NCBI GenBank assembly: GCA_035500675.1
Contig: DATJXA010000063.1
Location: forward strand, 1 to 21,049
Reading direction: 5' to 3'
DNA from: JAGVPT01 sp035500675
Lineage (GTDB): Bacteria > Bacteroidota > Ignavibacteria > UBA10030 > UBA8401
DNA length: 21,049 nt
In this document: positions 15,353-21,049 of the stretch, piece by piece
Numbering within the stretch: the stretch's first letter is position 1
How the letters are laid out: each line of letters begins with the position of its first letter
Made by a program: the position numbers and the translations under genes
The notes under the pieces: model-generated
Seen by the model: the letters and a program-made list of their open reading frames with translations, nothing else
The model's database searches: none
Told to the model about the DNA's origin: nothing

Positions 15353-16138
15353 ATGGAAGCATCACTCATCGCTAAATTGCATGAATTAATCCACCAGGGA
15401 GAGAGACTCGTTCCCGAAGGAGGACTCGAGTTTTCCGGATACAACGCAAAGATGCAAAGCCAATATCTGCTCTGGCGAAAAAATTCGTTCGACGCGCTGA
15501 CGAAGTCGGGCGAGAAAGGGACCGCCATCCGCGCTCAAGTTGCGAACGACGAGAATGGGGCATACTTTTATCAATCCTCCGCCCAGAAAGTCGTCGATGC
15601 GCTTAAAGAGGCGTTGAAAAACGTCGAAGCAATGCCTGCCTCTCCACCGCCACCTCCTCCGCCGCCTCCAAAACCGCCGCGCGAAACCGAGAAAGTGAAG
15701 CAGGCTGAGCCGCCGGCCGCGCCTGCCGCAAAATCGCCTGCAGGTTCATCCAACCGGGTATTGATAGTCTCCGCAGCAAATAACCCGTTGCAGCAGCAGC
15801 TCGTGGCGCTGCTCAAGGAACTCAGCATCGAAGCGACGATCTATCAGCGCACGGGGGGCGGGAGCGATGCCCTTCTCGCTCATTTTGAAAAACAGCCCCC
15901 TGCACATTACGCTTTCTACCTCGTCGGCTCGGACGATATCCCGAGCGCAATGTTCGAGATGGGTTACCTTGTCGGCAAAGTCGGAGCGGGAAAAGTATTT
16001 TGTATCCATCAGAAGGATGTTGCCGTTCCAAAAAATATCCCGGGCGTGCAGCGAAAAGAAATCGTCGTCAAACTGGAAGAGGTCAGCTTCAGCCTCATTA
16101 AAGAATTGAAAGCAGCGGGCTATTCAGTCTCATTTTAA
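15353..16138 (+). CDS. TIR-like / nucleoside-deoxyribosyltransferase-like domain protein in the MqnB position
   Basis: 261 residues in three parts. Residues 1-92 are mostly helical (LIHQGERLVP, QYLLWRKNSFDALT, SAQKVVDALKEALKN), like the helical leaders before TIR-like domains in predicted nucleotide-binding proteins. Residues 93-133 are a Pro/Ala linker with nine prolines in a row (98-106). Residues 134-261 are a Rossmann-like domain: RVLIVSAANN (strand 1), LLKELSIEATIYQ, a Gly turn GGGSD, HYAFYLVGSDD (185-195), SAMFEMGYLVGKVGAGKVF (198-216), NIPGVQ and LIKELKAAGYSV. The layout matches the TIR-like family Pfam PF10137. Glu202 in FEMGY lies where both TIR NADases and nucleoside deoxyribosyltransferases have their catalytic Glu. 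It sits 15 bases after mqnEA and 13 before mqnC. It could cleave an N-glycosidic bond in this pathway, or hydrolyse NAD as an effector; neither is shown. Confidence 0.75.
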   Translation: MEASLIAKLHELIHQGERLVPEGGLEFSGYNAKMQSQYLLWRKNSFDALTKSGEKGTAIRAQVANDENGAYFYQSSAQKVVDALKEALKNVEAMPASPPPPPPPPPKPPRETEKVKQAEPPAAPAAKSPAGSSNRVLIVSAANNPLQQQLVALLKELSIEATIYQRTGGGSDALLAHFEKQPPAHYAFYLVGSDDIPSAMFEMGYLVGKVGAGKVFCIHQKDVAVPKNIPGVQRKEIVVKLEEVSFSLIKELKAAGYSVSF

Positions 16139-16142
16139 ATTC

Positions 16143-16146
16143 GGAG
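16143..16146 (+). promoter_or_regulatory. Shine-Dalgarno site of mqnC
   Basis: GGAG 5 bases before the ATG at 16152, in the 13-base gap after the TIR-like gene. It supports this start and independent ribosome entry at mqnC. Confidence 0.65.
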
Positions 16147-16151
16147 AAAAA

Positions 16152-17243
16152 ATGGAATCTGCGCTGTACCAGAAAATTCGCGACGGAAAAAGGATCACGC
16201 CCGAGGAAGGACTTTTTCTACTCCGCAATGCCGAATTGCTGGATCTCGCCGACCTTGCAAACGAAATTCGTTTCAAAAAAAATCCTGAGCAGCAAATCAC
16301 GTTCGTCGTCGACACCAACCCTAACTACACGAACGTGTGCAATGTGGACTGCATCTTCTGCGCATTTTACCGGCATCCGGGAGAAAAGGGAGAATATACC
16401 CATACCGTCGACCGCATGATTCAGAATTTTAAGGACGCGGCGGCAAAGGGAGTAACGACCGTTCTCCTTCAGGGAGGGGTGAACCCCGCCATCCCGTTCG
16501 ACTATTATCTCGAAATGGTGAGCCGCACGGTCGCAGAAGTTCCGGAAATTTATCCACACTTTTATTCGACGTCCGAGATCATCGGCATGTCTCATGTGTC
16601 GCGCCTCAGCATTGAAGAAGTCCTGAAGCTTTTATGGGAGGCGGGATTGCGCTCGATTCCCGGGGGCGGCGCCGAGATCCTTTCAGACCGCGTGAAAAAG
16701 AAGATCAGCAACAAGAAGGGGAGCTCGGAAGACTGGCTCAACGTAATGCGCGAAGCCCATAAGATCGGCTACAAATCGACGGCGACGATGATGTACGGCC
16801 ATCTGGAAACAGACGAAGATATCATCACGCATCTCGAAAGCGTCAGGGCCTTGCAGGAAGAGTACAATGGATTTACTGCCTTCGTCCCGTGGAGCTTCAA
16901 GCCCGGCAACACGCCGCTCGAAAAGATCATTCCGCACTATGCAACGCCGACGCGATACCTTCAGATGATCGCGATCTCGCGGATCTATCTCGACAATTTT
17001 CCGCATATCCAGGCGTCGTGGTTTTCCGAAGGGAAAAAGACCGGCCAGATCGCGCTCCATTTCGGCGCTGACGATTTCGGAGGAACATTGCTCGAAGAAA
17101 ATGTTCACGCGGCGGCGAATTTTGTCAACAAGACGAACACGGAGGAGTGTATACAGCTGATCCATGAATCCGGTTTTGACGCGGTGCAGCGAGGGACTCT
17201 CTACGACATCAAAAGATCGTTTCCCAGGTCAAAGGCGGCGTAG
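16152..17243 (+). CDS. mqnC: MqnC, cyclic dehypoxanthinyl futalosine synthase
   Basis: A radical-SAM enzyme that cyclises dehypoxanthine futalosine to its spiro product, the substrate of MqnD; 363 residues, normal for MqnC. The cluster motif is CNVDCIFC (Cys63, Cys67, Cys70) in NYTNVCNVDCIFCAFYR, the MqnC form with AFYR after it. TTVLLQGGVNP, FYSTSEIIGMSHVS, SIPGGGAEILSDRV, ATMMYGHLETDEDI, AFVPWSFKPGNTPL and DNFPHIQASWFSEG are further family marks. The absence of the MqnE-type GGLHP segment and the presence of QGGVNP and WSFKPGNT separate it from the upstream MqnE half. It is the last gene of the plus-strand operon and converges on mqnD across a 128-base gap. Confidence 0.95.
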   Translation: MESALYQKIRDGKRITPEEGLFLLRNAELLDLADLANEIRFKKNPEQQITFVVDTNPNYTNVCNVDCIFCAFYRHPGEKGEYTHTVDRMIQNFKDAAAKGVTTVLLQGGVNPAIPFDYYLEMVSRTVAEVPEIYPHFYSTSEIIGMSHVSRLSIEEVLKLLWEAGLRSIPGGGAEILSDRVKKKISNKKGSSEDWLNVMREAHKIGYKSTATMMYGHLETDEDIITHLESVRALQEEYNGFTAFVPWSFKPGNTPLEKIIPHYATPTRYLQMIAISRIYLDNFPHIQASWFSEGKKTGQIALHFGADDFGGTLLEENVHAAANFVNKTNTEECIQLIHESGFDAVQRGTLYDIKRSFPRSKAA

Positions 17244-17250
17244 GGGGGGT

Positions 17251-17341
17251 GTTCGGGGTTCGTAGTTCTTAGTTCGTGGTTTTACGTTGGATGTTGTACG
17301 TTACCGGTTTTGTATTTACGTAGGACGTATAACTTATAACG
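17251..17341 (+). repeat. Degenerate 7-base tandem array (GTTNNNN heptamers)
   Basis: Thirteen heptamers in continuous register: GTTCGGG, GTTCGTA, GTTCTTA, GTTCGTG, GTTTTAC, GTTGGAT, GTTGTAC, GTTACCG, GTTTTGT, ATTTACG, TAGGACG, TATAACT, TATAACG. The first nine begin with GTT. The array fills most of the gap between the convergent mqnC and mqnD stops. Only a weak stem (TACGT-AGG-ACGTA) is visible, so a strong terminator is not evident. Confidence 0.75.
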
Positions 17342-17371
17342 ATTAACAAACATGGGTACTAATCACGCAAC

Positions 17372-18208
17372 TTAAAAAAGCTCTATTTGCGGCACAGGGG
17401 GAATAAAACCTTTTTCCGCCGCAAGCTTGAAAAGAAGTTCGAGAGATTGCTTACCCTTGTCCCCCATGTCCACCGTCAATTCGCTGACATACATTTTTAC
17501 GAACTGTTCTCCTCTCTCCTGATCGATCCCCCTTCCCCATTTCAACGCGTAGGGAATTGATTCCTTTTGATGCGTGTAGCCGTAATGAATACTCTGCTTC
17601 AACCCGAGCGAGAGTTTCTTTGCCATGTCGCGTCCGAGGTCTTTGCGTACTACATCGAGCCCGAGCGGCAACGGAAGCCCGCCCGATTTCTTCGACCAAA
17701 ACTCCCCAAAATCTAATATTTTGTTGAACCCTTCCGATTTATACGTCAATTGTCCTTCATGGATCAGCAGCCCCGCATCAAACTCTCCCGACGAAACTCT
17801 GTCCATGATCTGATCGAACGGGATATCAACATTCACAATCCCTTCCGTGAAGGTTTTAAACAAAAGCGTCGCAGTTGTAAACTTTCCGGGTGTGGCCACC
17901 CGCTTGCCTAGAAGTTCTTCCAATGACGAATATTTTTTCGACACGATAACCGGGCCGTATCCCTCCCCCATGCTTGCGCCGGTTGCCATGATCCAATACT
18001 TGTCGGCCACGTAGGGATATGCATGGGCGGAAATCGCTGTCACTTCAAGCTCGCCCTTCATCGCCCGCACATTAAGAGATTGAATGTCTTCGAGCATGTG
18101 CTCGATCACGATTCCGTCTAGTTTGACTTTTCCGCTGGATAATCCATAGAACATAAAAGCGTCGTCGGGGTCGGGGCTGTGTCCAACTCGAATTGTTCGG
18201 TCATTCAT
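17372..18208 (-). CDS. mqnD: MqnD, 1,4-dihydroxy-6-naphthoate synthase
   Basis: It converts cyclic dehypoxanthinyl futalosine to 1,4-dihydroxy-6-naphthoate; 278 residues, periplasmic-binding-protein fold. HSPDPDDAFMFYGL (10-23) is the signature N-terminus. SLNVRAMKGELEVTAISAHAYPYV (44-67), GEGYGPVIVSKK and GKRVATPGKFTTATLL (101-116) line the cleft. LLIHEGQLTY (147-156) holds His150, matching the catalytic His of the Thermus enzyme. The ATG at 18208 is backed by AAGGA 9 bases upstream. It is the last gene of the minus-strand unit, 64 bases after menG, and faces mqnC tail to tail. This places the last two futalosine-specific steps on opposite strands. Confidence 0.96.
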   Translation of the reverse strand: MNDRTIRVGHSPDPDDAFMFYGLSSGKVKLDGIVIEHMLEDIQSLNVRAMKGELEVTAISAHAYPYVADKYWIMATGASMGEGYGPVIVSKKYSSLEELLGKRVATPGKFTTATLLFKTFTEGIVNVDIPFDQIMDRVSSGEFDAGLLIHEGQLTYKSEGFNKILDFGEFWSKKSGGLPLPLGLDVVRKDLGRDMAKKLSLGLKQSIHYGYTHQKESIPYALKWGRGIDQERGEQFVKMYVSELTVDMGDKGKQSLELLFKLAAEKGFIPPVPQIELF

Positions 18209-18217
18209 TGTCGATAT

Positions 18218-18222
18218 TCCTT
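18218..18222 (-). promoter_or_regulatory. Shine-Dalgarno site of mqnD
   Basis: AAGGA on the minus strand, about 9 bases before the ATG at 18208, within AGAAGGAA. It decides the mqnD start. Confidence 0.6.
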
Positions 18223-18272
18223 CTATACGATAAGGAGGGTTTAGCTATTAGGTTTTAGTAATTTTGATCTGT

Positions 18273-18962
18273 CTACTTCTCGCCGCAATAAATGGTCACG
18301 ATGCCGAATGTCAGCGGAAGTTGCGTCACTGAGGAAAATCCTATTTTCCCTAAAATGGAGACAAATTCTTTTCCGTCCGGAAATTGCATAACGGTGTCTG
18401 GGAGATATTGATACGCATCCTTATCTTTGGAAATAATTTTACCGATGAGGGGTAAAATGTTTCGGAAGTAGAAAAAGTACAGCTGCCGAAAAATGAGCGT
18501 TCGGGGCTTAGAGAACTCAAGAACGAGGATCTTCCCTTTTTGATGAAGCACACGTCTCATTTCGCTCAGCCCCTGTTCGAGGTTTTCAAAATTTCGGGCG
18601 CCGAATGCAACGATCGCCGCATCGAATTGGTTTGCCGGGAATCGAAGATGTTCGGCTTCTCCGGTTTCAAGACGGATCTTTTGGGCAACCCCACGGGACG
18701 CAATCTTGCGCCTGCCGAATTCCAACATCGGCTCGGAAATATCAACACCGATGATCTCGGCAGGATCGAGCTGAAGAGCCGCAATGGCAAAATCTGCGGT
18801 TCCCGTTGCCACATCAAGAATGTGTTGCGGTTTAACCGGTTTGAGCACATCTATCGCCCGGCGGCGCCAATAAAGATCCACACCGCCGCTCAGCAGGTGG
18901 TTCAGGAGGTCATAACGATACGCGATGGAGTCGAATAAGCGGCGAACGTACTGCTTCTGCAT
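18273..18962 (-). CDS. ubiE: Demethylmenaquinone methyltransferase (UbiE/MenG)
   Basis: The final step of menaquinone synthesis: SAM-dependent C-methylation of demethylmenaquinone; 229 residues, normal for MenG. The N-terminus VRRLFDSIAYRYDLLNHLLSGG is the family signature. The SAM motif I is ILDVATGTADFA (48-59), the acidic ribose-binding strand end is IIGVDISEPML, and motif II is FDAAIVAFGARNFENLEQGL. KILVLEFSKP and YQYLPDTVMQFPDGKEF follow, both typical. The ATG at 18962 is chosen; a TTG at 19001 would add 13 residues outside the family pattern. The organism's quinone is inferred to be menaquinone from the surrounding mqn genes, so ubiquinone methylation is not expected. It is probably cotranscribed with mqnD. 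Confidence 0.94.
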   Translation of the reverse strand: MQKQYVRRLFDSIAYRYDLLNHLLSGGVDLYWRRRAIDVLKPVKPQHILDVATGTADFAIAALQLDPAEIIGVDISEPMLEFGRRKIASRGVAQKIRLETGEAEHLRFPANQFDAAIVAFGARNFENLEQGLSEMRRVLHQKGKILVLEFSKPRTLIFRQLYFFYFRNILPLIGKIISKDKDAYQYLPDTVMQFPDGKEFVSILGKIGFSSVTQLPLTFGIVTIYCGEK

Positions 18963-19018
18963 CGGGACAATGTTGTTCGAGATTCGTCTGTAAAGATACA
19001 AAAAAGCGGGGAGTTTTC

Positions 19019-19052
19019 AAAAAGGGAAATCGGGGACCCAAAAAAGGGAAAT
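19019..19052. repeat. Short direct repeat upstream of ubiE
   Basis: AAAAAGGGAAAT occurs at 19019-19030 and again at 19041-19052, 22 bases apart, in the gap between the isoprenoid-synthase-like gene and ubiE. On the transcribed (minus) strand these are pyrimidine-rich boxes. No role is evident. Confidence 0.4.
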
Positions 19053-19070
19053 GAAATTAGTTTCTGGAAG

Positions 19071-20297
19071 TCACAGCGCTGAATTGCGAATCGCTTGTCT
19101 TGCGCGGATCGAGTCATGAACATCTCTTAAAAAAGCGGGGCGGAAAGGCATCCAGCGTTCGGCTTTCCGTAAGAATTTTCCGGAATAGCGCTCGTGATAG
19201 CGCGACGTGGCATCAAGGATCAAAAGAGAACAACTCCGTTCTATCATTTCTTGTACTTCTGTAGAATGAGTCCGGCAGACGGCCCCCAATTTCATTGCAC
19301 AATGATTGACAAAAACAAGGAGCTGCCCTGTCATTCCATCAAGCTTCTCATTGTCGGCGGCTCGTAAAAATGGATTAGAGTGTCCGTTCATTCTATCTTC
19401 ATCGAGATCGCGAAGATCGTCGATGAGCTGGAGAACAACTCCATATTCAAACAATGAATCGACCTCTGGAACGGTCAAGTTGCCGACCGCAAGAAATCCG
19501 TCTGCAAGAACTGAGGTTCCCCCTTTCTCGATTGTCACAGCCATCAGCGCATCCTCATCGGCGTCCGGTCGAACATCATGGAGAATAAGGCTTTTTGCCT
19601 GCGCCTCGTGAATTGCGCGAAGGCTCATGTACACGTCGGAGAACTCTTTGCGGGGAAATTCATTTTCGATCATGCGCAACAATTCTGCAGTTTTGCCGGT
19701 CCACCCATCAACCGGCAGATGGTTATTTTTCTCCAGCCAATCAGAGAGCCATCGGATGTAGGCGCGTTTCTCATCTCGAGTATGGAGAGGACTGTCCAGA
19801 CCGTTATCTGTATAAGGATACAAAAGACTGTAAGCGAACGACGAAGGCGTCAATTCAATAGCATGTCCTAAAATCATTTGAATACTATTGAAGACCCAGA
19901 GGTTTCTTAACGCCTGGTGAATGTCATCGTCCTTTATTAGCGGATCGAATGTCTTCGCCTTCTCCACAAAACGCTTTGTGACAACTTCGGAATTTTCAAA
20001 GAATCCGCGCCATGCCGTATCATAAGATAGATGGCCAAACTCGCCAATGATCTTCTTTGCATTGTCGATCGATTCTCTACGACCGAACTCTGAAATCGTA
20101 ATGGAAGACAGCGAAAAAACGTTCGGGTCGAGCAAATGAGGCCCGAACCTCTTTTCATTTTCTTCTTGCTCACGTGACGTAAAACGACGGCCTAAGTCAA
20201 GTTCTTTAGCGGGGAGTTGTCGCCACAACGCTCCGTTCGCCGCCGTTAACCGGTCTATCATTGGAGAAAAAATGCCGTAGGAACGGTTGAGAGTCAT
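19071..20297 (-). CDS. Class I isoprenoid-synthase-like protein of unknown product
   Basis: 408 residues from the ATG at 20297; an in-frame TTG at 20390 would add 31 residues of less typical composition, and no ATG or GTG lies further upstream. The protein is all-helical in appearance. SLLYPYTDNGLDSP (158-170) has a DNxxD version of the first aspartate motif. QLIDDLRDLDED (290-301) is a clear second aspartate-rich motif of the QxxDDxxD type, preceded by EKGGTSVLADGFLA, resembling the lysine-containing helix of polyprenyl synthases. This points to the isoprenoid diphosphate-binding fold, but the chain is longer and more diverged than ordinary polyprenyl diphosphate synthases (about 320-350). 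It lies upstream of ubiE and mqnD on the same strand, so a link to the quinone side chain or to another terpenoid is possible. The reaction is unknown. Confidence 0.65.
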   Translation of the reverse strand: MTLNRSYGIFSPMIDRLTAANGALWRQLPAKELDLGRRFTSREQEENEKRFGPHLLDPNVFSLSSITISEFGRRESIDNAKKIIGEFGHLSYDTAWRGFFENSEVVTKRFVEKAKTFDPLIKDDDIHQALRNLWVFNSIQMILGHAIELTPSSFAYSLLYPYTDNGLDSPLHTRDEKRAYIRWLSDWLEKNNHLPVDGWTGKTAELLRMIENEFPRKEFSDVYMSLRAIHEAQAKSLILHDVRPDADEDALMAVTIEKGGTSVLADGFLAVGNLTVPEVDSLFEYGVVLQLIDDLRDLDEDRMNGHSNPFLRAADNEKLDGMTGQLLVFVNHCAMKLGAVCRTHSTEVQEMIERSCSLLILDATSRYHERYSGKFLRKAERWMPFRPAFLRDVHDSIRARQAIRNSAL

Positions 20298-20551
20298 GTA
20301 TTTGGATGGAGGACATTTAACGGAACTATCGTTAGAGTCTAAGCCTGTTTCCAAGCGTTGTTGGATGAGTTTACGATAGTAACGGATCAAAGATTCATTT
20401 TTGTTGGATCCTTTTTTCCAGTCCCTTTTTACGACGACCGAATTTGCAGACGGGGCCTCGGAAGCAGGAATGTCCGACCGTCACTTCAATAAATCGTGAA
20501 AGATCGTTATATTCCTAGTAAACCTCTTTTGCATCAGTAAAGAAGCTAACG

Positions 20552-21049
20552 ATGGAAATCGGACAAAGATACGAAAAACTGATCAACTATCTGACCGATT
20601 ATATTTATACCGTCACGATCGAGAACGGCGTTGCCGTCGATACGTACCATGGCCCGGGATGCGTTTCCGTCACGGGCTACACGTCGGAAGACTACAAGAA
20701 AGACCCCGACCTCTGGTTCAGGATGGTGCACAAAAAGGACAGCGACAAAGTTCTTAAGCAGGCCCGCATGGCTCTGGAGGGAAAAGAAGTCGACCCGCTT
20801 GAGCATCGGATCATTCATCGGGATGGCACCATCCGTTGGATACGGAACAAGATCGTCATCACCAAGGACGGATGGGGAAACCCCATTGCATACGACGGCC
20901 TCATCAACGACATCACGGAACTTAAAAGGGCCGAGGCCGCGGCGACGATCCGCAATCAACAACTGAAGCAGGCAGATAAAATGGCCTCCCTCGGAGTGCT
21001 TGTCTCCGGCATCGCTCACGAGATCAGTAACCCGAATAATTTCATCCTG
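20552..21049 (+). CDS. PAS-domain sensor histidine kinase (3' end missing)
   Basis: The frame is open from the ATG at 20552 to the window edge, giving 166 residues. Residues about 8-125 are a PAS/PAC module: TDYIYTVTIENGVAVDTYHGPGC, a TGYTSEDYKKDPDLWFRMVH helix region, and the PAC signature EHRIIHRDGTIRWIRNK ending in GLINDITELKRAE. A short helix (126-142) leads to the HisKA dimerisation box, SLGVLVSGIAHEISNPNNFI, with His156 as the predicted phosphorylation site. The HEISNPNNF form belongs to kinases with an HisKA plus HATPase domain, which must lie outside the window. No signal peptide or membrane helix precedes the PAS domain, so it is probably a cytoplasmic sensor. The upstream 254 bases separate it from a divergent gene. 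The signal and partner regulator are unknown. Confidence 0.9.
   Translation, partial: MEIGQRYEKLINYLTDYIYTVTIENGVAVDTYHGPGCVSVTGYTSEDYKKDPDLWFRMVHKKDSDKVLKQARMALEGKEVDPLEHRIIHRDGTIRWIRNKIVITKDGWGNPIAYDGLINDITELKRAEAAATIRNQQLKQADKMASLGVLVSGIAHEISNPNNFIL

Noticed and set aside
17315..17330. TACGT-AGG-ACGTA stem as a bidirectional terminator between mqnC and mqnD
   Set aside because: It is a short stem with a three-base loop and no U-tract, and it is better explained as part of the heptamer array.
13390..17341. The two tandem arrays considered as CRISPR
   Set aside because: Units of 7-8 bases with no unique spacers and no cas genes do not fit a CRISPR array.
20485..20513. TTCAAT, 17 bases, TATATT upstream of the histidine kinase as a promoter
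   Set aside because: The -10 is good but the -35 matches at only about half its positions, so it is not strong enough to list. The rest of the 254-base gap shows nothing clear.

Overview
The window looks like a piece of chromosome from a menaquinone-making bacterium of the Bacteroidota/Chlorobiota/Ignavibacteriota superphylum. This placement is an inference. It rests on bacillithiol synthesis (BshA), the futalosine route to menaquinone, the forms of the Dus and acetyl-CoA synthetase proteins, and start codons that mostly lack Shine-Dalgarno sites. There is no rRNA, tRNA, insertion sequence, phage gene or CRISPR array. All gene-free gaps are shorter than 300 bases.

Layout. Positions 1-1970 hold the 3' end of bshA, a diverged CPBP-family membrane protein on the minus strand, and a small unrecognised protein on the plus strand. 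Positions 1979-9890 are a continuous minus-strand block of housekeeping genes: idh (NAD-type isocitrate dehydrogenase), a tRNA-dihydrouridine synthase, a LysE-type exporter, acs, an O6-alkylguanine-DNA alkyltransferase and pcrA/uvrD. A 261-base divergent region (9891-10151) carries a good promoter for each flank and a nested palindromic repeat between them. A plus-strand menaquinone operon follows (10152-17243): mqnP (UbiA family), ubiX, ubiD, a fused mqnE-mqnA gene, a TIR-like gene, then mqnC. It meets a convergent minus-strand unit (20297-17372): a class I isoprenoid-synthase-like gene, menG/ubiE and mqnD. The window ends inside a soluble PAS histidine kinase (20552 to edge).

How the genes fit together. 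The two convergent units hold every dedicated step from chorismate to menaquinone except the nucleosidase that removes the base from aminodeoxyfutalosine or futalosine (MqnB or MTAN). MqnA makes 3-enolpyruvylbenzoate and MqnE uses it, and here these consecutive enzymes form one 623-residue polypeptide. The next gene, 15 bases on and just ahead of mqnC, encodes a protein with a C-terminal TIR-like/nucleoside-deoxyribosyltransferase-like domain that keeps the glutamate motif of N-glycosyl-cleaving enzymes. Its position matches the missing step exactly. It may be an unrecognised replacement for MqnB, or a TIR-type effector wired into quinone synthesis. This is the most interesting observation in the window.

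Two intergenic gaps inside the menaquinone locus hold degenerate short tandem arrays: an 8-base period at 13390-13453 and a 7-base period at 17251-17341.
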